The notes beneath the pieces were generated by a model. It was not told the origin of the DNA and ran no database searches. It saw only the letters and a program-made list of their open reading frames with translations. Below are positions 1 through 11,129 of a stretch of 64,000 nt of DNA, one piece after another (the first letter of the stretch is position 1; each line of letters begins with the position of its first letter). Made by a program: the position numbers and the translations under genes. Source of the stretch: Adiantum capillus-veneris (Eukaryota > Streptophyta > Polypodiopsida > Polypodiales > Pteridaceae); assembly GCA_014529385.2 (NCBI GenBank), contig CM043959.1, positions 8,273,526-8,337,525 on the forward strand. The letters run 5' to 3'.

Positions 1-1100
1 CGTCGTGACTCCCCACCTCAAACACATGATGTGGAACGTAGCACTCTTACGCCATTCTAGAGTCTAATGAAGCATTATTCTTAGTTAGAAATCAAGCGGC
101 ATAGTCAACTTTTACTCTTACCCCCATGCTCCTCACCTCCAAGCAGAAGACGACAAGAGATAGATTTCATTTGTGAAACTGTCTAAAGCTCAGTATGAGG
201 AATGAAGGAAGTGGGGGGGAGTGCCATGCGGGTACTGTTGACTCCTACTCCCCACATGAATGGGAGAAGAAAGTTAGTGCAGGGCAAAGCGATCTACGAG
301 TTGGGAGCTGCTTTGCGCCCAGAACAAGAGCCATGGGAATGCTTATGCCTGGGAAGGTGTTGGATAATGGAAATGAGAAAGAGGTCCAAGAGTTTCTTGA
401 TGAAGCGAAACCCCCGCTCGACCTGGCGGGTTGGCATCAAAGGAAGGAAGGGATGTTGGAGGTGCCTTGTCAGGCCAAGTCTAACCTCCTTGTAGGAGGT
501 TATCCTCAAGAGCACTGGGGAATCATAACAGGTATGGACAGAGGTGGCCAGCAGCCAGGGATTGCAAGGAGAACCACTGAACCTGACCAAAATTAGGATG
601 AGAGTAAGGTGAGAAAGCAGGCTGTGGTATTGAAGAGGGAGCCGGGAATTTTACGCAGGCAAAACCAGGGAAGGCATGTCAAGGATATGAAGATGTGGGG
701 AACATCGGTTACAAGACAACCAGGTCTGTCTTACGGAAACATGGCAGGCACAAGCCCCTTTGACGAAAAGATGCACGATGATCGGATCACAGCTGTGGTT
801 GTGGAGATTCAAAGGGGAATGTATTTGGAGTTCTCGTATGGGTTATTCGTTGGGCTCAAGCTGTTTAAGGAGGACCCTCTGGGAGTGGTTGCCATTAGGA
901 TACAGTGGAGCAAGAGGGTGCAGGTCGTGTAATGGATGCACATGTATGGGGCTGAGGATGGCATGGATGGCTAGTTGTTGGCTATGATACCCTCGACAAG
1001 GTACCCATTGGTGGGAGATGCCTAAAGCTTAGTTATGGGCAGCTGGAGCTTCTGGGCCTGGCGTCACTAGTCAAAAATGATGCAATCAGAGGGCTGGATG
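1..1100. other. Unassigned purine-rich block, no recognised gene
   Basis: Two open frames on the plus strand (195-596, 133 aa; 609-932, 107 aa) overlap other frames and match no family I recognise. The second contains an amphipathic stretch but no catalytic motif. The block is G/A-rich on the plus strand. It ends where the antisense PPR-like material begins. It could be part of a transposon leader or a decayed reading frame. I assign no function. Confidence 0.3.
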
Positions 1101-1110
1101 TCCCTAACCC

Positions 1111-1293
1111 CTTGAAATGGATCTTGAAGACCTGCAAATAACCAATCTAAAAGGCACAAAAATATGAGTTGAAACAAACTTCTCACTCAGCAATGCAAAT
1201 GGGGCGAGATAGCACTCCTCAATCCCCTCAACCTGGATCTCGAAGCCCTCCAAATAACGAATCCGAAAGGCATAAAAACTTGAGATGAAACAA
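1111..1293. repeat. Local tandem duplication, about 67-bp core at a spacing of 116 bp
   Basis: The segments 1111-1177 and 1227-1293 align along their whole length with scattered substitutions. Both contain a GGATCT-CGAAG/TGAAG core, CAAATAAC and a GAAACAA end. The duplication sits at the edge of the antisense PPR-like pseudogene. Confidence 0.55.
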
Positions 1294-1720
1294 CCAGCTG
1301 TGCATAAACTTGGCCGCTAAACACCTGCTCAATCCCCAATGATAATGATCGGAACCATAATTGACTGTGGGCCTTGCAATTCAAAGCAAATGAAGCAAAG
1401 GGACTAGCACCTTGCAAAGCATTCCATAGGACAACATTCTTAACCGGTACCATTTTGAACACATTAAAGGTATCTGTAATCTTTTCACATTGAACATATA
1501 TGTCCATAAGACTTCACATCACAAACAATCCTACTTCAAGCCCACTCTCGGTAATATGCTCATCAACAAATTTTCATGTTTGCATGAGAATGTCCCATTT
1601 GACGTACATTTTGACCAAGGAACCATGAAGAAAAATAATCTTACCCATCGACATTTTGCAAACATGGACACAAATGCAGCAACCTTGGTGTTATAAATCT
1701 GAATTATACAAGCATATGAA
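1187..1720 (-). pseudogene. Pentatricopeptide-repeat (PPR) protein fragment, decayed
   Basis: The minus-strand frame from 1507 reads a PPR-like hinge: an MDIYVQC start (compare the usual MYAKCG), then VFKMVPVKNVVLWNAL, which matches the VFDEMPVRNVVSWNAL consensus of plant PLS-class PPR repeats. Upstream on the same strand (1696-1510) the frame continues with a second VSMFAKC-like start. Plant PPR proteins bind organellar RNA for editing, splicing or stability, and functional ones have many repeats in 400-900 residues. Here only about two degenerate repeats remain. There are frame breaks and no DYW or E domain, so this is a relic and not a gene. It may be a retrocopy or a transposon-captured piece. 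Two more PPR relics lie at 6.1-6.7 and 23.4-23.7 kb, also antisense. Confidence 0.55.
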
Positions 1721-1865
1721 AGCCATTGACAGAAGGTAGAATGAGACTACTCAAAGCTATAAGGCCGCTCCATCAAGACCAAAACAAATCTTTGTACATA
1801 CTATGAATATGTACAGCCTTCTCGGACCTGTATCCACTGAAGGTAACATCTTGCGAGGCGCAAGC

Positions 1866-2960
1866 CTAGCCGGCTCATCTACATGTCTATCATATAGGTT
1901 GCCATTCATAGCGCTCAAGCTCGTGGCTAGGACGGCCCATAATAGATAGATGATAAGTACAAGCTCAAAAATGACTTGAGCTTTGCAAAGACTACATGGA
2001 GCCTGACCGGCTCATTCAAAACAACGAGCTAATCCTCGCCCAAGTCATAAGGCAGTTGCAAATACTCTCCTCACCAACAAGCGGCAAGTTGTGAAGCTTG
2101 ATAACAGGGGTAACCTCGGGCATAATGTCCAATATATCTTCATGGACTATAGTTTCTATGCGCTCATCCATAAGCACACATGGGCAATCACATCTGCTGC
2201 TCACCATCTCCCACTCAAAGTCATGCATAGCATCCTCACGCTACCAAAGTCCAATCCTACCAGGATCAAGGGTCTGCAGTTGGCTTCCATTGAGATCACC
2301 CAAATCTCACATAGACACAGATTGATCATAGCCTATCGCATCTGGCATAACATCGCACCAAATCTCCTCATCTACATCATCGTCTAAGTTGTGCTCACAA
2401 ACCGCATAGGGCTCCCCATAATGTACATCAAGCTCTACTAGCTCATAAAAAACTAGGGGCAACTCAAAGGCGCTGATGCTTATGCATATCCTGGCTGATC
2501 TGCATGTCTGTCAATAGGTGGCCACTCATAGCACTCAAGCTCGTGGAGAGGCCGACCTAGAATAGATGATAAGCCCAAGCTCAAAAATGACTCGAGCTCT
2601 GCAAAGACTACATGGAGACTGATCGGCTCATTCAAAACAACGAGCTGATCCTTGCCCAAGGCAGTCGCAAATACTCTTCTCATCAACAAGCGGCAAGTTG
2701 TGATGCTCGACACCCATGAGTAACCTCATGGATAATGTCTAATATATCGTCATGAACTACAGTTCTACACGCTCATCCATAAGCACATATGGGCAACCAC
2801 ATGTGCCACACACCATCTCCTCCATCTCCCACTCGAAGTCATACACAACATCCTCATGCTACCAAATTCCAATCCTACCCGGATCAAGGGTCTCCCTTAG
2901 TCTCTACCTGGATCCCATTGAGCTCATCTAGCTCGCACATAAACACAGGTTGATCATAGC
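1866..2960. repeat. Direct duplication, two ~470-bp copies offset by about 620 bp
   Basis: Copy 1 (about 1866-2330) and copy 2 (about 2488-2960) share the same order of landmarks: CACTCAAGCTCGTGG-like text, AAGCTCAAAAATGACT, GACTACATGGAG, CATTCAAAACAACGAGCT, AACAAGCGGCAAGTTGTGA, GCTCATCCATAAGCACA and GGATCAAGGGTCT. Divergence is roughly 10-15 percent by eye. In copy 1 the minus strand is open over 2228-2016 and reads acidic protein (for example MDERIETIVHEDILDIMPEV). The intervening minus-strand frame (about 2460-2240) is also acidic (YELVELD, DDDVDEEIW). This resembles the acidic spacer regions of retrotransposon polyproteins, but I cannot name a family. Confidence 0.65.
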
Positions 2961-2989
2961 CTATCAACCTTTGTACTCACTTTGTACCA

Positions 2990-4395
2990 TGTATCTAAGA
3001 CCTCATGCAATAGATAGCTTTCAAGATATGGGGGATGCATACCCTCTCCACAAGACCTTTTTCAACATATGTTTGCTACCCCAGTTGACTCTTGTATCAC
3101 CGTTGGTGGGACGTTGAGTTTTTGCTATTTTAGGCTACTCCACATATTTATGGATGGATATATTGATGTATTTTCTTTGCTCACATAATTGAATCAAGAT
3201 TTGAGGATACAGGTAGGAGCCACAGAAGGTGGCGGACACTCATGCATGGGATGGAGCAAAGCAGATTTGTCTTTGGTGAGAGTTATGGACCTTCTATTGA
3301 TCTTTGGGGCCACATGACGCATACAATTGTTATTGTATTCTCCGAATAGCTTGAGTAGTCTAGGTTTTCTCTTGATGGTAGGCTTTGGGATTAGCTATGT
3401 ATTACATTGAAAGGTCATTTAATATGATTCTTTTAGGCTCTAGATCAGTCAGAGTTTTGCATGTCCGAGGGAAAGTTGGACTAGCTAGATGGGCTATTTT
3501 GGACATGTTGTTTGGTTGAGTCTATTGCCTCTTGTCTCCAACATGATGTTATGTTTCTAGATGATTGGTTGTCTTTTCGTATGCGGGATGCGGTTTGGTC
3601 CTCTTTATGGGAGATCGAGGATCAGGCTTACCGATGGTTTTGGGATTATGAGATGCTCCACCGTCATTGGTTTTTGATAAGTGTCATGGGTGATTGAAAT
3701 AAGAGCGTGGACTTGCTATCATGATTCCAGACCAAATGAGTGACCATACACTACACAGATTCATGGATCAGCCATAGTGAATACATGCGGATTGGCTTTC
3801 TTACTGGTTAGATGCATTCCCCATGTTGTTTGTTCTTAGTAGAGTGAGCTATTCCACAGTAGAGTGTGCGTACATACATGTTGTGGGATCCGGGCCTGAG
3901 TGAGGGGATGTGGTATATGTTGTTCAGGTATATTTCCCATATGGGTTGGTTTGCATTTCCTCCTTGAGGCTTGGATACGCAGGTTCAAGCTACAGCTCAT
4001 CAGCCTTCCCACCATTAGCTTTCAGCCCTCCGCTTGGTCCCTTTTTATCGAGCCCTTCCAGGCTCCCTTTGTCTTATCAAATCAGACCTACTTTTGGGCT
4101 CTTTGCTGACCAAGTTTTGTGGCTTCCGTCTCGGTGTTTTATCCTCAATTCATTCCCTGTTTGGGGCCCTTTGTATCAGCCCTTCAGAGGCTTTCCTCAC
4201 TTTCCAATTTCAGCCCAGCTTGAGGCTGATTTGGGTAGGTCTTTGAGCAGGTGACCCAGGCACCATACATGCTGGATTGTTGTTGTGTGCGGGCCCACAA
4301 GCCCTCTTGTTTTCAAATTTTTGTTAGCAAGTTGTTTCCTTGTTGGATATGCGAGTTTGGACATGTATGCCCATTAAGGATTTCAAGACATGACA
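2990..4395. other. Non-coding stretch, probably LTR sequence ending near 4395
   Basis: No convincing gene. The short frames here (for example 3910-4254) are low-complexity in composition and lack motifs. The stretch ends in CATGACA two bases before a primer-binding site, so at least its right part is probably a plus-strand long terminal repeat. I could not locate its left edge or a partner LTR. Confidence 0.35.
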
Positions 4396-4397
4396 TT

Positions 4398-4410
4398 TGG
4401 TATCAGAGCC
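4398..4410 (+). other. Retrotransposon primer-binding site (initiator Met tRNA)
   Basis: TGGTATCAGAGCC is the standard plant LTR-retrotransposon primer site, complementary to the 3' end of initiator-Met tRNA. It follows a CA-ending sequence (CATGACA) by two bases, as expected at the inner edge of a 5' LTR. It marks a plus-strand element whose body runs right. Confidence 0.7.
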
Positions 4411-4696
4411 TCGTTGCAAGCCTTGTTGTTTACTTGATGCATTGAGTATTGTGGGTTTTTGTATATTGACAAGATCATGTTGATCTTGATCACCTAATGT
4501 TTTTTTTGTGGTCTATGCTGGTTCCCCTCAGGGGTTTTTGATGTGCAATGAGATTTCAGGTCATCCTCTTCTACGAGCAGGACTTTTGGGAGTTGTGGGT
4601 GTCTCTATGATGGCTGGGTCTGGTTGTGTATATCTGGATGACGGATCAGCTGATAGTCATTTTGAGAAATAGCTTTGCAGGACATGTAATTGCCTC

Positions 4697-5343
4697 TTGG
4701 TTATGGTGGAATTAGAAGAACAAGTATACGAGGATAGATGTGTGGACCAGCCGACTTCAGAGAGGATCTATGAGTTGTTCAAGAAGGCATGGAGTACTTC
4801 ATGTGAGAAGTGGCTTGTACATCGAGGGATACACTTAAAGATAACAGCTCAATTTACTAAGGAGGAAGAGGAGATACACAAAGGGAAGAAATTGAAAGGA
4901 CATAGATTGGATGCTTGGTAGCAAAGATGCGATGACATTGATCATCATGAGCAGGATGTGGAGACACTTTATAGCATTTCTAGACGGCCTATGATGAGTA
5001 TAGACGCTTCACTCCTTGCATGGAGGACACTATGCCTTGTGTGGCTCATACTCAGTATGATACAGCTACGGACATTGATGAGTTGGTAGAGCTCGATGAG
5101 GGCTTGATAGAGTCCTATGCGCATGATGATGGGGATGCTTGGGAGTATGTGGCAGATGAGCACATTACTAGTGACATGATGCACAAGGATGTGGCCATGG
5201 GTGATGATGAGTTCTTGCATCTTATGGAGGAGGATCAAAATGATGCTCTTATGAACACCTATGAGGCTTGTACGGTAAAGATGACCTGCCACCTTGCCTA
5301 TTGTCTTTACCGCATAACTATCCTCGAGGGGTCACCGTCCTAA
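4697..5343 (+). pseudogene. Gag-like remnant of the LTR element primed at 4398
   Basis: The frame 4697-4921 (74 aa) is charged and helical in composition (VELEEQVYEDRC, then FTKEEEEIHKGKK). A second frame, 5020-5343, is strongly acidic (DELVELDEGLIES, DDGDAWEYVADE, HLMEEDQNDA). They lie 300 and 620 bp downstream of a primer-binding site, where gag should be. No zinc knuckle, protease or RT follows before 6 kb, so the element is truncated. The acidic piece recalls the antisense acidic frames near 2.2-2.4 kb and may come from the same family. Assignment to gag rests on position and composition, not on a diagnostic motif. Confidence 0.35.
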
Positions 5344-5344
5344 C

Positions 5345-6080
5345 TACAAGACTCCCCTTATCAAGCATAAAAAAAAACCTCACGTAAATTTATCATCAAT
5401 AGAGCTTTCTTGGGCCCCAATACCTGCCCGTTTAGTGGGCTTATTTGCCAAAGGATAGGAGCCCTAGCTGCCATTCACATTCCCAAGAGCACTAAATCCG
5501 GATATGTACCACAAGCCCTCTACTCATGGATCGAATAGGGGCTCTAGGCCCCTCTACATAAACATCGAGCGGGCCTGCAACCCCCATTTCTTTGCACGAA
5601 AAATCTCAACTTCTCCTTTATAATACTTCCACAACACAACCGCTTCCTGTGCCATATACGCTAATCTCACACATACTCCATCTGGTCATAACTTCCCTCA
5701 ACAAGCATTCCAAGCGTCTCTCGAAACGAGAAACTTCTGGCTCGATGGGGCAACACGAAACATTTTCCCTTCTCTATACATTCCTCCAAGCAATTTTCCC
5801 AACATATGAAACCTTATTCCAATGAAGACCAACTGATTGATTATGAAAAATTCCTCACGGCCACCCAAAGCCATAACAGGAAAATTACTCATCTCCCAAC
5901 CAACAATCATCTTTTCTATCACATCTTCGTCAAATAATCGCTTCTATCCGATATCCTATACATCCACCACATCTTTTGTTACCATTGCCCCCTCCTGACA
6001 TTCCAATTGAGCTCCTAAGGCCTTCTATGCCTCGACCTTGTATCTCAAAAAATTTCTTCCCTTCACCTCTAATTTCAGCA
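5345..6080. other. Non-coding stretch, nothing assigned
   Basis: Pyrimidine-rich on the plus strand. Frames at 5592-5825 (+) and 5922-5698 (-) are short and motif-free. No primer site, tract or clear repeat boundary was seen. Confidence 0.3.
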
Positions 6081-6082
6081 GA

Positions 6083-6745
6083 CTAGGGCTTCCTTGCCAG
6101 AGCCATATTGGGCATGTCTATAATGAACGCATTCCAAGCACAAAGACATGAAACATTACAGACAAAAATTTCATCAAGAACTTGTGGTTTTGAAAGGTCA
6201 CCACATATGGCACACATATCGACGAACACATTACTGTTTCTCCGAAAGCCCTTGACCAATGCAGTGCCAAGTAAAACATATTTGTCCAACAAATTCACAA
6301 GCAATCTCATCGTGAATTATATGGTGGTGTTCCAGAAGGCTAGAGGCCTTGAAGGTGCAGCAATAGGTGATTGCAACTAGAAATCTGATCATGGATTCTG
6401 TGATGACCTTCCAGAAGGCTAAAGTCCTTGAAGGTGTAGCAACAAGTGATTGCATCTAGAGAGAGGCCCTCTCTTTTCATCCGTTGAAAATAGCACAGAG
6501 CTTTCTTGCTACATACATGTTGGGCATATACTAGCAATCTAATCATTTTTTTTGTGGTGGTCTTCCAGAAGGCTAGAGGCCTTGAAGGTGTAGCATAGTT
6601 GATTGCAACTAGCGATCTGATCATGAATTCTGTGGTGGTCTTCGAGAAGGCCAGAGGCCTTGAAGGTGTAGCAATAGGTTATTGCATCTAGAGAGAGGCC
6701 CTCTCTTTGTATCCGCTAAAAATAGCATAGAGATTGCTTGCTACA
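6083..6745 (-). pseudogene. PPR protein fragment with internally duplicated repeat
   Basis: Read on the minus strand, the 3' part (6310-6083) contains a full PPR-type junction: FVDMCAICGDLSKPQVLDEI, then NVSCLCAWNAFIIDMP. This corresponds to the plant consensus of VDMYAKCG..KA..VLDE and a WNALI hinge. Upstream, the frames 6455-6231 and 6624-6340 repeat a second PPR element (MKREGLSLDAITCCYTFKD, then SLLEGHHRIHDQI). The repetition comes from DNA duplications with spacings of about 78 and 231 bp, not from normal 105-bp PPR periodicity. Multiple frameshifts and stops show this is a relic. The parent would have been an organelle-targeted RNA-binding protein. No targeting peptide or C-terminal editing domain is present here. 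Confidence 0.65.
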
Positions 6746-6795
6746 TAAATCCTAGGAATATCTTGGAATGGACGATTCCAAGACTTGATATTTCT
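6332..6795. repeat. Nested tandem duplications (~78 and ~231 bp) in PPR-derived sequence
   Basis: The motif (C)CAGAAGGCTAGAGGCCTTG starts near 6332, 6411, 6565 and 6643, and a GAGAGAGGCCCTCTCTTT block recurs at about 6460 and 6691. The spacings of 78-79, 154 and 231 bp fit a duplication of ~78 bp followed by a duplication of the larger unit. Confidence 0.6.
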
Positions 6796-6944
6796 CACAA
6801 AAAACTCATCATTATGAACTTATTGAATTCTTTCAGTTGCGTCAAGGACTTGTGTGAGGGCAAAAAAATGACAATGCATCAGCTTGAAGCTTCCTACCCA
6901 TCCCCACGACCCCACCTTCAATAGCACCCTACGTTTTCTCTCCT

Positions 6945-7161
6945 TCCAGTTGGCCCTCACAACCAAGCTATGCTCAAAATGTTGCTTGCCGACCCTGCTA
7001 TCTCCTTTGTCAAATACGTCAATTCTCTTTTTACTTTTTTCCTCCTCCTAGTCCGCCCTCACAACCAAGCTATGCTCAAACTCGTGTTCATTGAACCTTC
7101 TATCTCCTTCTTTAGATACATCAACGCTTTTTGTGTGTGTGTGTGTACGTGCGCGCGTGCG

Positions 7162-7239
<78 letters not shown>

Positions 7240-7475
7240 TATACCTGCGGCGGTCAATGCTCTTTTTGTGTGAGAGTGTCCTTCTTCTAGTTGGCCCTCA
7301 CAACCGAGCTATGCTCAAAATGCTTCTCACCGACCTTTCTATCTCCTTTGTCAGATACGTCAATGCTCTTTTTACTTTTTCCCTCCTCCTAGTCGGCCCG
7401 CACAAGCAAGCTATGCTCAAACTCGTGCTCCTCGAACCTGTTATCTCCTTCTTCAGATACGTCAATGCTCTTTGT

Positions 7476-7535
<60 letters not shown>

Positions 7536-7536
7536 T
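6945..7536. repeat. ~341-bp tandem duplication, each copy ending in (GT)n(GA)n
   Basis: TGGCCCTCACAACC(A/G)AGCTATG starts at 6951 and at 7292 (spacing 341). Each copy holds two diverged sub-units of roughly 100 bp (CCTCACAACCAAGCTATGCT, then ATCTCCTTT/C and AGATACGTCAA) and then a compound microsatellite: (GT)n 7131-7196 plus (GA)n 7197-7236, and (GT)n 7474-7499 plus (GA)n 7500-7536. The long frames across this area are microsatellite translations and not genes. Confidence 0.75.
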
Positions 7537-7739
7537 TTGTACATGTGGTCAACACTCTTTTTGTGTGTGAGAGAGAGAAAGACAGAGAATTGTATTGCAT
7601 AAGAGATTGCTCTTGAAGGGAAGCCAGTACCTAGGTTTGCAGAAGAAGGTTCGAAATTGAACGTCGGGTGAGAGTCTGAGAGAAAAAGTGAGGGAGTCAA
7701 AAGTTCCGAATCACCGTCAATCACGAATCACGATTCCAT

Positions 7740-8370
7740 TTGTGGCTTTTGGATGACGTGGCATAGCTCTCCTTTGAGCTTTCAAAAAACAGTCTTTCTG
7801 CTAACTGCCCTAAAAAGCTAGAATAACTATTTTAAAAATCTCTATTTTTTCCTATAATGAAAGAGGAAACTTAAGAAATTAACTCATGAAATTATAGAAT
7901 ATTTATCAAATCTTAAATACAAAATGAGAAAGCTAGAATTAAAAAATATTGTGCAAATATTTAGTTTAGAAGATTACTATATAAAAAACTCACTATTTTT
8001 TACTATTAAAAAAAGTGAAAAATTAGCACATTAGCTCTTGAGATAGTGTGTGAACTCCTATAGTTAGATCAAGGTATTGGGAACCAAAGATAATAATATC
8101 TCACCAAAAGAACTTCCTACATTATTATAGTCCAATAAAAAGAAAATAAGATTAAATTAACTGGTGAAAATGTGTTGTGGAATCCTTATGGTAAGATTTG
8201 AGGTTTTGATGTTTACCTAATGATTAAGCATCCTCCTATAAGGATAAAGAATATGGTCCCCAAAAGAACTCATGCAAGTTAGGAAATGGTTGATGATGTC
8301 ATCAACAAGAGGGTCATGGCCGCATCAGATTGTGGCCACTAAGGACCAATCGCAAGTGGGTCCTTGGTTA
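7740..8370. other. AT-rich non-coding stretch
   Basis: AT-rich sequence with stops in all frames. I see no motif, tract or boundary in it. Confidence 0.4.
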
Positions 8371-8444
8371 TTCAAACACTACAACACACTGTGCAAAAAT
8401 TGACGCAAATTTGACGACTCAAAGCTTGTTTTAAAAATAAAATG

Positions 8445-8612
8445 CACTGGAATAAGCATCAAAATAGCCGCCGATATCGTATCGTTGGTATATGCACCGG
8501 TATATTGACCGTCAAAATACTCAATGAAATGTACGCCAAAATACGCATCGTAATATGCATCTGTATGAAATTTTTCTATACCGACATGTATTTTGATGCT
8601 TATTATAGAGTG
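8445..8612. mobile_element. CACTA-like miniature inverted-repeat element, 168 bp
   Basis: The left end reads CACTGGAATAAGCATCAAAA. The reverse complement of the right end reads CACTCTATAATAAGCATC and continues AAAATA. The two arms match across AATAAGCATCAAAATA, and both start with CACT, the hallmark of CACTA (En/Spm) termini. The interior has short repeated ATACGCATCG / ATATGCATC motifs of the kind seen in CACTA subterminal regions. No matching 3-bp target duplication is visible (ATG left, TAT right), so either the boundaries or the class may be wrong. Confidence 0.45.
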
Positions 8613-8659
8613 TATATCAGGACTTGTGCCGACGATAAAACCTGCAAAAAAAAAGTTGG

Positions 8660-8945
8660 GTAGAGAGGGCTAGAAACTAATGCTACATGTACTGCAGCAT
8701 AAGAAAACAACCCTCTCTGCCCAAAGGAAGAGTGCACAAGCATTCGTACTCCACCTATAGTTTGATGCTACAGAGTGAGTGTATATAGATTAGCAAAATT
8801 ATAAGAAGAAAAAAACCACAAAATCAAAATCTTAATCATGACAAGTTCCCAAAAGCATAACCACAACGTCGACTTCCAAACCATAGGCACAACGATGCGA
8901 AGATTTTATAGCCATAATGAAAACATGACTTGAAAATTACAAAAT
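8660..8945. other. Non-coding stretch
   Basis: No gene or diagnostic motif. It grades into the CCATAACC-type repeat that follows. Confidence 0.3.
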
Positions 8946-8949
8946 ATTA

Positions 8950-9235
8950 AACATAACCCACTTGACATACCATAACCACAACCATAACCTGCTTGTCATA
9001 CCATAACGATACCAGCCATACAATCATTGCAAAACCATAACCATCACCATGACATGATTGCCATACCATCATTGCAAAGCCATAACCATAACTTGATTGC
9101 CAAACCCTAACCATACCATGATTGCCAAACCATAGCCATAACCTCTGTGCCATACCATAATTGCAAAACCATTAACCTGATTGTCATAACACAATCATAA
9201 TCGCAAACGGAATACAAAACCATAAACATAAACAT
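8950..9235. repeat. Degenerate minisatellite of CCATAACC / CATTGCAAA words
   Basis: Words such as CATACCATAACCA, GATTGCC and CATTGCAAA(A/G)CCATAACCAT recur at irregular spacing of about 30-35 bp. The minus-strand frames here are translations of this repeat (repeated YGYGF and WYG units) and are not real genes. Confidence 0.65.
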
Positions 9236-9843
9236 GAAATTGTACATGAATACAATGAATGAGTACAATTGTATCAAAAAGATCACAGCTACAAAACAAA
9301 ATACATATATGGAGGATGTCACCCTCAGGAAATGACTCCCAGTTGGACGGTCTCTCCCTCCTCTTGTAGCTGGGTCAAAAGGGCCACAAGTCCATGCTTG
9401 TATGCATACTTCTCCTCTCAGCGTGTCGGAGGGCACTTAATGGCAACTTCCTACAAAGTTATGGTTTAATCATTAGATAAATCTTAAAATAAGATTTATA
9501 TTTTTGACAATTTAAAGCATACGTATAATACTTACAAACTCATGTCAAAATGTGTCGTAGCCACCACTCCCAAGATGTGATGCTCCAGCGGACTTCAAAC
9601 ATGCTCTGGATGCATCTCTCTGCTGAAATCTCTCAAGATTGTCTTGTGTCTCTCGTGCAATCCCCACCCACTACTCTGCGTCGAACTATGCCGGCTTTGG
9701 ACTATCATCCTTGTACCTGTCTCTCGCCTCTGACTGGCGGTGTGACATTGTGGCCCTCCCCACATCCAAAATCTAGTCATTTGAGATTGGATCGTACCCC
9801 TTTCTCGGCCTGTACTCTCCATGAACGGCATCGATGATGTGAC

Positions 9844-9944
<101 letters not shown>

Positions 9945-10017
9945 ATAGAGATAATTAAAAAGATGAGATTAGATGATAGAGAGACATAAAGAAAGGGAGG
10001 GAGAGAGAGGTAGAAAA

Positions 10018-10037
10018 GGGGGGGGGGGGGGGGGGGG
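10018..10037. repeat. Poly-G tract, 20 bp
   Basis: Uninterrupted run of G after a purine-rich stretch. It could form G-quadruplexes on the plus strand. Confidence 0.95.
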
Positions 10038-10039
10038 AC

Positions 10040-10990
10040 CACATACGCACACACAATACAGGGACATAAGGACTAATGGACACCATATATATATATATAG
10101 TTGAGGCTTAGTTCAAGTAATGGTAGATAATATATAGCTCCAACCCCCCCACTCAACCAAATATTTTTAAATATGCATGAAAAAAACGTTGAGTTTGGTT
10201 AGCACATTCTGATGATGAAAGCTTTTAAAACATATTGCATAAAGTTCATATGGCTATCATCGTAAAGACCAAGTATCATATAAATGTTCTCATCACCATG
10301 TTTGATATATAAGTTAGGATGAGAAAAACAAACCTTGTTATGGAGAAATTTATGAATGTAAAAATACCCTGAATGCTAATATTTCTTTAAACCATAAGAA
10401 TCAAAACAAAACTGACACTCAAAATGCTCTTTATCAAGAATTGACACTTTGAAGGGGAGTGTAAAATATACCCTTTTCCTATTCAATTTGTGATTTTCTT
10501 TCCTATCCTTATGTATATGAAAATGTGAGAAAAATTTGAATTGAATAACCCCTTTTGCTCCACTGATGTGATAGTCACATAAATATTAAATGACCCCCCC
10601 TAGGTATTTCTTATCTAGCTTATTGGGATTTCTTCAAAAGGAAATGCATGAGTTATCTAAGGAAAATCCGGCACTAGAGTTCTCAACCTGAAAAACCTTT
10701 AAATATGGTAGGGTGTCAGCAAGAGAGCATCTATTATTTTGTTTAGAAAGGCATATTTACTTTCTATAGTCTCATTTGGTGATATATCTCTATCTTTGGG
10801 TGGAAAGGGCATTTGTTATATCCTTTAAGGCATGAGAGAAAGATTTGTTCTGGAATGGATTAACAAAGCCAAATTGAGAAATTATTCTCTAAGATAAGAA
10901 GTATTAGACCTCAGCAAGGACCTTCAAAGACTAAGGATTGGGTTCTGTGAGCACTTTATTTGAGTCACCATGGTCTTGAGATATCCATAG
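10040..10990. other. Non-coding stretch with a polypurine-tract-like site at ~10451
   Basis: No gene. A TTTGAAGGGGAGTG stretch near 10450 looks like the polypurine tract in front of a Copia-type 3' LTR. I cannot confirm an LTR after it, and no coding remnant precedes it. A short (AT)n lies near 10087-10100. Confidence 0.3.
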
Positions 10991-10993
10991 CAT

Positions 10994-10994
<1 letters not shown>

Positions 10995-11088
<94 letters not shown>

Positions 11089-11127
11089 GGGGGGGGGGGG
11101 GGGGGGGGGGGGAGAGAGAGAGAGAGC
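10995..11127. repeat. Compound microsatellite (AG)n-(G)26-(AG)n
   Basis: AG run from 10995 to about 11085, an uninterrupted G run at 11087-11112 (26 bp), then AG again to about 11127. Confidence 0.97.
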
Positions 11128-11129
11128 CT

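Noticed and set aside
7048-7616. Open frames of Cys-Val, Arg-Glu and Ser-Leu repeats
   Set aside because: They are translations of (GT)n and (GA)n microsatellites.
10451-10480. Copia 3' LTR start after TTTGAAGGGGAGTG
   Set aside because: No paired LTR and no RNase H remnant upstream. Kept only as a note in the stretch description.
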